A program made the position numbers and the translations under genes. DNA of 64,000 nt from Eretmocerus hayati (taxonomy: Eukaryota > Arthropoda > Insecta > Hymenoptera > Aphelinidae). The notes beneath the pieces were generated by a model. The model did not search any database, was not told the origin of the DNA, and saw only the letters and a list, made by a program, of their open reading frames with translations. The stretch's first letter is position 1. Every line of letters starts with the position of its first letter. The DNA lies in NCBI GenBank assembly GCA_029851415.1, contig CM056744.1, positions 89,701,907 through 89,765,906 of the forward strand, in the 5' to 3' direction. Shown here in pieces: positions 1-11,088 of the stretch.

Positions 1-167
1 GGATTTGATTCATGCATTTTATAATGAAAGGGGGGGGGTTGTGTGAGGGAAGAATGAAAATTAGTGGTTTGTGAGGAAAGTAGAAGTTTGAGGTGATTTA
101 CCGGGTTTTGTTTTTTGTTATGAAGCGGGAGAAGGATTTCGTTTTGATTTGAAATTTTTGTGTGAAC

Positions 168-2433
168 TCTTACGTGCCTAATATGCCCCCACTCCTTTTG
201 TTTTGCTCATAGTTTTGGGTAATTTCAATACTATTCAACGTATATCTTGGCTTGATTTAAAGATAATTTCAAGACCTTTAAAATGAGCTAAAGTACGTTT
301 GAGTTCAAGGAATTGGAGCCGAGATATCTTGGTTATTAGCAGAAAAAGATTTTTTGCGATTTTTTGACAACGTGTTCCTAATATACCCCCATAGTCATTT
401 CGCGATTCTGAAGCTCTGAAAAAGCGATATTGTTTCTGGAGCATGACGGTAATGTATTGAATGGATAAATCGTCATGATTTAAGGGTATTCTCGGGGATT
501 TAGAGTGCACATAACCTCAAAATTAACATGAACATCGATTTTTAGCATATTTTGCGAGATCTGGTGCATTTTGAAGGCTCGGTGCAGCTGCATATCGCTA
601 AATATACACCAAAAAATGATGAAGTACTTGGCGCAAGGCCTATTACCCGCGGAAAAAGGGGTGGGGGTATATTAAGAACACTGCACTTTTTCCAGTAACG
701 TGGACGTATAATCGGATAGAAATCGAATTTTGCGATTCTGTAAAGAGCATTTTAAAGTTGAAACATGAACAAAGAAAATTAGCTAAGGTACGTTGAGATT
801 GGTTGCACCAGTTTTGTTTGGCATAGCTTTTAGTAGCTAACAAAAAAGAAGTCGGAAGTATCAAAAACCACTTTTTTGTTCTAAGAAATGCGCGTGTCAT
901 TTAGGATCGGTCCAAAACCTTAATTTTTTCATATTTTAACGTGACAAACATGAGATGGATTCCATTTAATAAAAACGGCACATGAAAAATAGTGATGTCT
1001 CGGATCGGTTTTTCGTGGTTTTGATTCGATTCTGTAGTCTAAAATATGAAGTTTCCACCCACTGCGAGGTCCCAAAAAAATTTCGGAGTCGCCTGCGGAG
1101 CTATTTCTGTTTCGCTTTTCGATTCCACTAAAGCATCAAAATCATGATCTTTTTTTACAAAATTGAACATATCTCAAGTTTGGCTCAACATAATGCAACG
1201 CGATTGGCGCCATTCGAAAGATCTTAAAAAAACCTATCAGAAGTGACCTTGAAAATTTTTGTTCAGCCTTTCAGGCCCTGATCAGGCAAAATCCGGAAAA
1301 ATCAGGCTAACCTGATTATCTCAAAAAGCAATTTTTTTTAATTTTTCAAAAATATGATTTCTCATGCAAAATTGCACCGGTCCGAAGTTGTTTTTTTTAC
1401 GATTTTATGCGTTTTCTGGTCAATTTTCCGATTTTTCATCCTGCGGACAATCAGATAACAGAGATTTCTGCGCGTGCGCGTAGTTTACCGAATTCCAAAG
1501 TAGTTTCGATCGAAAGCTGAGGGAATTTCCTTCAAAATGACCCCTTGCAAAAGTCAATTACATGTCCCCAGTCAGTATCTACGGCACCTTCATTGGAAAA
1601 GAAGGATGACCAGAGCGAGATGACCTTATCTATCGTGAACCAGAGCCTTGAGACCTTCTCTTGCATCCATGCTGTCAGTGGTGTTAATAATCTCGATGTC
1701 TAAGGAATCGTGTATCTTCAGTTCCAATCGATCGAATGGAGTTCTGCAACAGGTCATTTTGAAGGAAATTTCCTCAGCTTTCGACTGGAACTACTTTGAA
1801 ATCCAGTAAACCACGTGCATGCGCAGAATTCTCTGTTTTCTGATTGGTCGGAGAATGAAAAATTAGAAAATTGACCCACAAACGCATAAAACCATGAAAA
1901 AACAACTTCGGACCAGTTCCATCGCAAAGATCGTGCAATTTTGCATAAAAAGTCATACTTTTGAAAAATTAAAAAAAATCGCTTTTTGAGATAATCAGGT
2001 TAGCCTGATTTTTCCAGATTTTGCCTGATCAGGGCCTGAAAAGGCTAAACAAACATTTTCAAGGTCACTTTTGATAGGTTCTTTCAAGATCTTTTGAATG
2101 GCGCAAACCGCGTTGCATTATGTTGAGCCAAACTCGAGATATATTCAATTTTGTAAAAAAAGATCATGACTTTGATGCTCTAGTGGAATCGAAGAGCGAA
2201 ACAAAAATAGCTCCGCAGGTGAAGCCGAAATTTTTTTGGAACCTCCCAGTGGGTGGAAACTTCATATTTTGGACTACAGAATCGAATCAAAACCACGAGA
2301 AACCGATCCGAGACATCACTATTTTTCATGTGTCGTTTTCAAATGGAATCCATCATGAAAGGAATGCGCGACAAGGTCTGCGGGTTCGTATATTCGAGAA
2401 CTTGAGTGGGGGCGTATTAGGCACACTTACCTC
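168..2433. mobile_element. MITE copy A, split by a foldback element
   Basis: Both ends carry the inverted motif GTGCCTAATATGCCCCCA (174-191; reverse complement TGGGGGCGTATTAGGCAC at 2407-2424). The interior between about 640 and 950 is collinear with 6565-6860 of a second copy. It encodes nothing convincing. The copy is interrupted at 954-2354 by another element. The left end is decayed compared with the second copy. Family assignment (TA-target, non-autonomous DNA transposon) is inferred from that copy. Confidence 0.7.
954..2354. mobile_element. Foldback element with ~590-bp inverted arms
   Basis: The left arm (954 to about 1543) reappears inverted at about 1752-2354, separated by a spacer of about 210 bp. 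The termini are GATGGATTCC and GGAATCCATC. The direct repeat ATGA flanks it at 950-953 and 2355-2358. The neighbouring MITE copy at 6157-6950 has GTGA at the equivalent point and no insertion, so it acts as an empty-site reference. The open frames inside (for example 1774-1956 and 2120-2497) are just the two arms read through and are not protein-like. No transposase was seen. Confidence 0.8.
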
Positions 2434-5400
2434 ACTATATAATTTTTTACACACGAAAGTGATTGTAAGCACTCGGTCGATGGTGCCAAAATTTTAACGG
2501 TAAAATGTTATCAGTTGTACGTTTTCGGTCTGAAAGTGGGAGGCTGCAGAACAAGATTCGTATCTTAGATCAGATGAAAACTCTTGGGTTGAACATTTGA
2601 AACCAATGCGCCAAATGATGAACAAATTCTTTCTTTGGCACTTTTTGATTGAGCGAAAGCAGCTCTGGTTGAGCACCAGTGATGAAATTGAATAAGAATT
2701 GAATTTTAAACTTGAAGTAAGGCTCACGCCCCAGCTCACGACCTAAAACCCGTGTTGAATAGTAACATATCAAAAATGGTGATAACAGACAGATTTAACC
2801 ATTGAAGAATACACAAGATTCAAATCCAGCTACTGATTGATGAAAACCACCAGGATGATTTCCGTGAGACCATGATCCTTCTAAGCTGACATGTGTATGT
2901 CTCCAACCATACTTCTATGAATAATAGCATTGATATTTTAAAAACTGTTTCTATTAGTGATCACTTTCTGATAATATAATTATTTTGACACCGTCTAATT
3001 GAACTCATATCCCTGGCTACCATTGGAACTATTTAGAGAGGTATCGAATGATAAAAATGGCCATCAAGATACTGAAGTGATTTTTTGAAAATCTGTAATT
3101 GATTGTATCACACTCATATCATCTTATTTCAAAGGCGTCGATTTGTTTTATATCCATCATTTCCAGAATTAGAATTCATCAGGTAAATGAATATTGAACA
3201 CTATTGAAACACAAAGAACTATTCGCTCTTTTGATCTTGATTGTGCAGGTCAATTAAGAAAAATGACATATATTTTCTATGACCACGAATATAGCGATTT
3301 GCTATCAACATAACAACGCAGACTCGTATTTTATTCAAAACACTAGAGCAGTGTTGATTCATTTATACAAATGAGTTGCTCCGATACCGGCAGTGTATAA
3401 GAACACGATAAAAGTTTTATTAACCCTCTATACAACACTTTCTTTGCTTATCAAGTTGGAAATGAACTTTCATGTGCATCAAAAAATATCAAATAACCGT
3501 CTCCACAGAATTTCATTGAATAAAACAAAGCTGTTTTTCATGAAATATTTCAATCGTTCGGAACGGATTGAGGGTCATATATCCAAGAAGACTTATACTT
3601 CTTCCATGGGAAGAACAAAAAAATTAAAACTATAATTTATCAATGAGACCGTTAAAGATCGGGTTCTTCAACTTTGTACATGAGTTCTTTGCTGTCGCGG
3701 ACTTTTTTCTTACCGAACTTGAGACAACATGAGACAGAAAGTATTGCATATAATTGCAGTGGGTCTGGACTCACCTCATTCATGATTCATCGGTCACAGT
3801 TCATACATCACAGTCTCAGACTGAGTTTCCATTTTCTCTAACCTTCGCATTTTGTACTATTATATTTGCATGGCGCATCATGAAGAGGCAAGATGATATC
3901 GGAATGGTTGAGAGATGAAAATGCTCATCTATCAATTTTCGAAAAAAACAAAAAAATCGTATCTTATTTTTAAGAGAGTAGAAGATTTGATCGGCTAATA
4001 TATGAAATTGAAAGCTAGGTACTGAAGATTTGATGTAATGAAAGGCTCACTATCCTTTAGGAAAAAGCTCCATCGATGAATATTCATAGAAGAAAGCCTC
4101 ATTCTAAGAAATGTCCGTCAAAAGCTTTGTGAAAAATTTTGACTATTCTCGGAGTGCATGAAATTTTTTTTTTTTTTTTATTGTACCAAGGGCTCATAAA
4201 AGGGTATAACGTTGAGGTCTCGATGATTGGTCTGAAACTAAAAAATATTATTAGGTGTAAAAAATTTCAGAACAAATGTTGCAATTCTCTGCATCAGGAT
4301 GGCCCCAGGAAGAAACTCTTGCAGACGTCTTCATATCCACACCCACCAATAGGTGGGGGAGGAGGGGGGGGTCAAACTGGAAGTAAATGACGCACGTAGT
4401 GTCAGTCAAAACTTCAGTGTTTTTGATTTTGTAAAAGAAAAGTTGGAAATTTATATATTGGGTCTTTTTGACCCCAAAGCGAAAGTAAGGGTTATACCTT
4501 GAAATATACGGCTTTCCATTGTTTCAAATCTTCAGATACAATTTTTTCAGCTCAATTGCGCGATCAAGGTCCTCACTTCATCAAAACTTGGAATAGGCCT
4601 TTTTGTTCTCTCAAAATTGAGATGGGATTTTAAAGCTCCCAGATACTGGTACAAAATCGCTAGGTCTTTGTGCTGGCTACATATTTGTTCTTCGAATAAA
4701 GCATGTTAAAATTTTTCGGCTACCGTCAAACCTGTTCAGAAAGTTTGGGTCAACACAAGGCATCACTTTTACGCAGCTGACGATTATCCGACTGAAGAAT
4801 AATTTTCCGGTCGAAATTCGAAATACAAATACCGAACTTGATGCTTGTGCCTCCTGCAACTAGCTCCTTTTATATTCACATTTGATAGAGCAGTCAACCG
4901 TTTTCTTTACATATACGCAAAACTTTCGAACTCACAGCATCCGATTGTTTCGCCATCAATCTCAAAGTCACAAATTGTCACACATTTCAGACAATATATG
5001 TACATCAAGTCATTTCACTCCTCGCGCTCACCCCTTACATCATACATTCTCTCAAGAGTCACCCAGAGCATATACATATATCTTATTATATTATCCAAGC
5101 GATCGCTTCCGCATAGTAAAATCGATCTTTTTCTCTCTTCATCTTTCTCCGCGAAAAACCGCACGTGCGACATGACGATGGAAAAAAATTTACATGATGC
5201 ATTTTTCATGTGGCTTTGCCGTCGCGGAACGACTTGAACGCTTAAACTTGACACCTTGCGCGCGAGCGTCAAAACTAATATTATATATCGAAGAGTCATC
5301 GGATCGACATTAGTTGTACGAAGGCATCAGCCCTTGTTTTTTTATTCTTCTTCGAAAAGCAAGGCTTATGCCGATCGATTTCTAGCTTGTCACTTTTGAT

Positions 5401-6156
5401 GCGTTCATATAGATTACTGTGCTTGGTTGTATGATGAAGAGGTTATGATGCTCTTTCACCTCATACTTATTATATACTGTGCGATGCGACGTTCAAACAA
5501 AGGTAACCACGGGTTTGAGAAGTGACTTTTCACGCCTTGCTGGGGAGGCGTATTAGAGCTCAGTTGTATTATGGATAGTGTAGGTTTATGGGGAGGGGAT
5601 GATTGTTCTGTCGTAGTCTGGTGCGTTATTAAGCTCGTTACGCTTATCGCGATCGTCGTTATTCAAAGCCTGGGGGTACATACCAACTGTTGATTGACGC
5701 CACGTGACCCGAATGCATCAGAGTCCAAACGATGGTATAGGCATATTGTATGCACGCCTGGATCTTCTTTAGCCTTTTTTTCTTGATTTTGGATTGATTA
5801 ACGTGATCATGATATCTGAGGAAGATTCGATTTTCTAGCTTCATTTGGGGGCTGAAAATTCTGATCCAAGCAGAAGAATTCTATAAAAAAGAAGTGTGAG
5901 ACAATTCTTGAGTGGTTCTCAACTTTTTCAACGTACTTTCACAGTTTCCAAGGCTGGTTCTTTCTGTTGACACGCTTACCCATATCCAAACGCGTGTATG
6001 GCGCTGGGGTCAAATAGATCCCAAAACAAAATTTGATATTCCGTAGAATGTTTTTGATACTTCGCTCTGACAACCTTGTTGCTTGTAGTTTACGGTCACC
6101 AAAAGAAGGTGCTATGGCACTTAAACCATGATAGTCGCTCTAAAAATCTCTAAATA
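2434..6156. other. AT-rich intergenic DNA, no gene recognised
   Basis: I see no supportable coding exon or RNA gene. Short pieces of note are a GGGTCTTTTTGACCCC-type palindrome near 4460, with relatives near 7380 and 7500, a G-rich run at 4352-4370, and a slightly more GC-rich patch at 5100-5300 with a CACGTG E-box core near 5161. A frame at 3393-3635 has a hydrophobic start but begins with GTG, not ATG, and is not called. Confidence 0.5.
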
Positions 6157-6950
6157 AGGTAAGTGTGCCTAATTTGCCCCCAGTACTTTTGTTTCGCTCG
6201 CCATTTCAACTCATCTCTATATTTTTCAACGTACTTTAGCTCATTTTGAAGCTTGTTTCAAGACCTTTAAAATGAGCTAAAGTACGTTCAATTTTAACGA
6301 ATTGGAGCCGAGATATCTTGATTTTTGCGAAAGAAGATTTTTTGCGAGTTTTCAACAGTGTGTTCCTAATTTGCCCCCACAGGGAAAAGAGGCCTATTTT
6401 CATGAGATTATACGGGTTTTTCGTATAATCGAGATATCTCGGCTCCCAGACCTCGAAATAAGACGTACTTTAGCTCATTTTGTAGCTTTTTTTTACCCTC
6501 TTTTGAATTTTTCAAGTGAGATTGATGTATTTGAATGGAGTGAGGAACGAGTTTAGAAGAAGACTTTGGGGGCAAATTAGGAACACTGCACTTTTTCTCG
6601 TAATATAAGCGTAGAATTGGCTAAAAATCGAATTTTGCAATTCTGCAAAAAGCATTCTAAAGTTGGGACAAAGACCAAGAAAATGAATTAAGGTACGTTG
6701 GAATTTATCACATCAATTTTGTTTGGCATAGCTTTTAGTGACTAACAAAAAAGAAGTCAAAAGTACCGAAAACTACTTTTTCGTTGTAAGAAATGCGCGG
6801 GTCATAGAGGATAGGTCTAGAATGTTTATTTTTCCATATTTTAACGTAACAAACGTGAAAAAAATGCTCATCAGAGTCTGCGGGTGCATACATTTGAGAA
6901 CTTGAATGGGGGCAAATTAGGGAATGGGGGCAAATTAGGCACAGTTACCT
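6157..6950. mobile_element. MITE copy B, intact, TA-flanked
   Basis: A 794-bp element has imperfect terminal inverted repeats beginning AGGTAA(G/C)TGTGCC and running into CTAATTTGCCCCCA. TA dinucleotides flank it at 6155-6156 and 6951-6952, as for Tc1/mariner-like insertions. Further internal copies of the CCTAATTTGCCCCCA motif lie near 6364 and 6567 in opposite orientations. The sub-repeat AACGTACTTTAGCTCATTTT near 6228 recurs inverted near 6270. No transposase is encoded. Confidence 0.75.
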
Positions 6951-6952
6951 TA

Positions 6953-8300
6953 GTATATTTCCGTACTAAACACGATAGCCCATTTCGTGCAAAAGGTGAG
7001 ACATGCCCCCTGAGGGTCCCAAATGAGCTTGCAAACGGATGTATATTTTTTGACTATGAGAACCCTGAGATCGCTTCGCACGATTTTCTGGTTAAAGTAA
7101 TAAAATATCACTTTTGCAAAAAGTGAAGATGCAGAAAATGTTCATTTTTACTGCGAAATGGACAATTTCATCCCCTTGTGATAAAACGTTTTAATATGGA
7201 GCAAATTTTCATCTGATACTATATTTTAAGATGCACCTGCCATCAATCTCTAATTTTCCGAAGTTACATCCATTCCGAAGGATGGAATGGTGAAGAGAAT
7301 GAAACTTTTTGAAAATGAAAAATATGGTTTGCGTTCATAATACAATCATTTCCTGGAAAGATTTAGCACCAAATCAAAGGGTCCTTATGACCCCAGTTGA
7401 AAATACGCTCGATTTGAGCGTCTATGCTACTGCGAGAGTAATGTCGGGTCATCCTTGAATCTCGCCGATTTTGACATCGTAGAAATTTGATAAAATTATC
7501 AAGGGTCTTTTAGACCCCAAGCGAAAATTAAGGCGATGCGGTCACCATGCAAGCTGAAAATCACTCCCAACTTTTTCCGATTCTGTTGCGATTTGGGCTA
7601 AACGACGAGCGCACAAATATTTGTCATCATCTAACTTAGATTTGTCCGCTCCTCCTTAAACCCAAATCGCAATAGGATCGGAGAAAGTTGGGAATGAAAA
7701 TGTGCGTATATTATAGGTCAGGAGGTTCCCGCGGGCGAGTTATCCTCACGTTTCTCCGATTCTCTTATGACTTGGGCTAAGCAAAGGATTGAGGAATACA
7801 AGTTGGACAATAACAAATATCCGACAACTCGTCTCACACTTCGAATCATCAAACTTTTTATGTAAGGTGTATTTGCGAGGTCCATGGTCGCGGTGCACGG
7901 TGACCGCATCGCCTCTATATCTTCATATGCGATAGTAGTAGCGTCAGGAGCGTGTGTGTCTCCAAGCAATATCGCGGATCCTTGCTACGACCCTGCACAC
8001 GCTTCTGATTTTTACCGTGAATTAGAGATGGCTCGACACCAAGCTGTTTGAATCCGACTATTCTTTGCTTATCACGCAGCTGATGTTATGTGACGCTATT
8101 TGGGTCGACCGTACGTGAGAACACTTGACTTTTTGGATGTAAAATCGGTCCAAAGCCGCATTCTGCACCTCTGGATGGAGCAATCCGCACTTGAAATGAT
8201 ACGGAAAACTATAATAATTAAACGCCCAGCCAAATTTTGTCCGTCCGGATCCTCTTATTCGGTTGCCTGTCTTACAGGGGTTATGTATCATGAGTGGCCG
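6953..8300. other. Intergenic DNA with inverted segment, no gene recognised
   Basis: The stretch includes CTCCGATTCTNTTGCGATTTGGGCTAA-like segments near 7575-7610, 7650-7690 and 7750-7780 in opposite orientations, and short GGTC...GACCCC motifs near 7380 and 7503. These suggest an old repeat. I find no coding exon I would defend. Confidence 0.4.
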
Positions 8301-8303
8301 TAT

Positions 8304-9600
8304 GGATGGATGGATGGATGGATGGATGGATGGATAGGGATAGGGATAGGGATAGGGATAGGGATAGGGATAAGGATCGGGATCGGGATAGGGATAGGGA
8401 CATGGAAAGGGGTAGAGGCAGGGATGGAATAGGAATCTAAATGGGGACGGGGTAGGGATGAAGATCGGGATAGGAATGGTAATAGGGATAGGAGCGGGGA
8501 TAGAGATAGGGACAAGAATGGACACAAGGACAGAGATAGGGTTAGGGACAGGGCTGGGGACGGGACAGAGATGGGGACAGCAACAGGGATAGGATTCAGG
8601 ATAAGAATGGAAACAGACATAGGGGTGGCGACGGGAATAGAGTCAGGGGTGGGATAAGGATGTAGATAAGGATAGGCCAGGGATAAGAATAGGGATAGAA
8701 ACAGGGATAGGGGTAGGGACATGGGTGGGGGTAGAACTAGGGACAGGAATAAGGATAGCAACAGCAGAAGGCCTAGGGACCGGGCTGAGAACGGGACATG
8801 GATAGGAGTTGGGATAGAAATCGGGCTACGGATAAGGATAGGGATAGGAACTGCGATGAGGCCAGGGCAGGAACAGGAATAGGGATAGTAACAGGGCCAA
8901 GAATGGGACTAGCAGGCAAGGATAGGAATAGGGATGCGGATAATGATAGCAACAGGGATAGGGATAGAGACAGGGATACAAAAGAAACAGAGATATGACA
9001 GAGACAGAGATAGCAACAGGGATAGGGACTGTGATGCAGTTAGGGATGGAAACAGGGATGAAAGCTGGGACGGAGACAAGGATAGGGACAGGATAGGGGA
9101 AGAGGCAGGCCCCGAGACAGACATAAGAACTGGAATAGGGTCAGGAATAGGGATCATGATAGGGTTAGGGGTAAGGATAGGGATGGGAACAGAGATAGAT
9201 TGATGATTAGGGACCTCCACAGGGATAAGGATAGGGACGGGGATTGGGACGGTGATAGGAGTAGTGACACGGATAGGGTTAGGGATGGGATGGGTGATCT
9301 AGGGATGGGAAGTACGGTACGGATACAGTCTAGTTCGATATAGCTCGGTCTAGTTCGGTATAATTAGAGACAGGAGCTTCGACAGGGAACAGGGTAGGGA
9401 TAGAGTTAGGCAGAAAGACAGGGATAAGAACAGGGGCATGAGGATGAGGGTGGTAATAGGAATAGGAACCGGGATAGCAATAGTGATAAGGATAGGGACA
9501 GGGACATGTAGATAAAGATAGTGATAAGGATAGGGGCGAGATATGGATGTGGACATGGACAGCGACAGGGGTAGCAACCGGGATGGGGCCGGGGATGGGT
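8304..9600. repeat. Degenerate GGGATA hexamer minisatellite (1.3 kb)
   Basis: It opens with a (TGGA)n run at about 8304-8337, followed by near-perfect AGGGAT units at 8337-8400. It then decays over 1.2 kb into mixed GGGATA, GGGACA, AGGATA and ACAGGG units. The long Pro/Ile/Ser or Arg/Asp frames on both strands are translations of the repeat, not genes. It is not the insect telomere repeat (TTAGG). Confidence 0.9.
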
Positions 9601-10198
9601 CGGTCGACTTAGGAGTGGGAGATACTGTATTAATATGGTCCAGTTCGGTGTGATTAGGTTTAGTTCAGTCTAGTTGAGTGTACTTCAATCTCGCTTGGTA
9701 TAATCCGATCCTATTACGTCCTTTTCAGTTCAGTTTCGTGTAATTAGGACTAGTTCTCCACAAAATATTGATATATACAACCCAGCCGTTCCGGAATTCA
9801 GAACAGTTACTCCGAATTCCCAAAAATGATTCATCTATCAGCAGATATAACCCAAGATGATGTCATTATTGCAGACTCCATGAGGAATTCCTTTCTGTCA
9901 TCTTAAATTGATCATCAATCACTCGTTCACCACCAGTATTGGACTATAAAAGCATTTCAAAGGCCCGTGACTTATCGGGGACATTTACTAGCCGAAAGAG
10001 CGGTAGCGAGGGAGGCGATAACCGCTAGTACTAAATGAAGAACGCCGACATTCGTGAAGACAGAATTTGAGTCACTACGCAATCATCAGATACTTCTTCA
10101 CGAAAAAATTGCATACTATCAGAAGTAATTTCATGCATTATTTATCAGTTACGTCTATAAGCCTAAATTTAACAACATTTTAGTAAAAATCTAAATGA
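9601..10198. other. Intergenic gap, repeat edge then unique DNA
   Basis: The first 130 bases hold a pyrimidine-poor run of TAGTTCGGT/TAGTTCAGT-like units (9630-9760) that continues the repeat in degenerate form. The remainder is unique sequence without a recognisable gene. The end borders the probable 3' UTR of the minus-strand peptide gene. Confidence 0.5.
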
Positions 10199-10204
10199 TT
10201 TATT
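10199..10204 (-). terminator. AATAAA poly(A) signal of the secreted-peptide gene
   Basis: TTTATT on the + strand reads AATAAA on the minus strand, 49 nt downstream of the stop codon of the CS-alpha-beta gene. This is a position hint only; a hexamer this common in AT-rich DNA proves little alone. Confidence 0.5.
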
Positions 10205-10252
10205 ACAAAATTTCACTCTTAGAATAAGAAATCTTCGACACAGAACAGCACA

Positions 10253-11088
10253 TCATTCTGATGCTGATCGCATTAAAAATGTTCCATAATTATACCGTGG
10301 ATTATTCGTCGCCAAAACCGTACGCTCAGCACTTAAACATCGAGTATTTTTTATTTCTCTTCTTTTTTCATATTCTGCGATGTCATTTTCAAGCTTCTCC
10401 AGAGTGGAACAAATAAATTTCTGGTTGAAATTCTCTGAGGTCTCGTAAGTGAAAGAACTGTGGATGCAATAGCAGGATCCTCCGCTGCATAACCCAGTCT
10501 GGACATCTACGATATGAGTGCTGTATCTCAAACATAGCCTTTTGCAGTCGTCTTTGCGTAAAAATCTGCCTTTGTCATGGCACTCATCTTCTCCTTCAAA
10601 AACACACCCTGATTCTCTTGCTAAATATTAATCAAATTTTGGCATATTAATCGTCATTCCTAAACAGTGATTCATGAGCACATCTTATTAGGTATCCATA
10701 ATAAAATTATTTGAGCCTGACAGAGAGATGAGGTTGAATATTAAAGTTCCAAAGAGCTCAGGATTTCCGTTGACAATAAGTTGATTTTTTATAAGAGACG
10801 GGCCACTCGAAGAAAAAATTTTGAGTACGTGTTTTTTCTCGAATGTTGAAGATGAATTCAACCTTGAATTTATAAGCTTCAAAATATAGCTCAACATCTT
10901 AAAACTTGTGCGAATTCTTATAATTATCGTCAGACTGACTCAAGAGTTTCTGAACAAAATTTTTCTAGTTTTTTTTGGCATAAAATGGATGTGATATAGA
11001 ACGTGGAATAAAACTCACAGCCGGTATCCTCGCCTACAATGTAATCGGTAAAAATAATGATGTAGAGAATTGGAATCCAAACGCACAT
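10253..11088 (-). CDS. Secreted CS-alpha-beta (defensin/toxin-like) peptide, two exons
   Basis: Predicted exons are 11088-11019 (70 nt, ends in phase 1, donor GTGAGT) and 10620-10253 (acceptor ATATTTAG), with a 398-nt intron; the product is about 145 aa. Exon 1 encodes a short hydrophobic leader (starts MCVW, then a run of Ile/Leu/Tyr/Phe to VG), consistent with a signal peptide. Exon 2 has the CS-alpha-beta cysteine order: Cys-x7-Cys-x11-Cys-x3-Cys-x14-Cys-x4-Cys-x-Cys. This includes the helix motif CKRLC and the gamma-core-like GLCSGGSCYC. An eighth Cys lies about 20 residues further on, followed by a charged tail of about 60 residues that is unusual for the fold. Known members are antimicrobial peptides or ion-channel toxins; which applies here is open. 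The phase match across the intron and an AATAAA 49 nt past the stop support a real gene. The exact mature end is not known. Confidence 0.65.

Noticed and set aside
3393..3635. Possible secreted peptide with a hydrophobic start
   Set aside because: It begins with GTG rather than ATG, lacks a cysteine pattern and has no splice partner I could find.
8058..9577. Long Pro/Ile/Ser-rich and Arg/Asp-rich open frames on both strands
   Set aside because: They are translations of the GGGATA repeat; open frames occur in several phases with no other coding sign.
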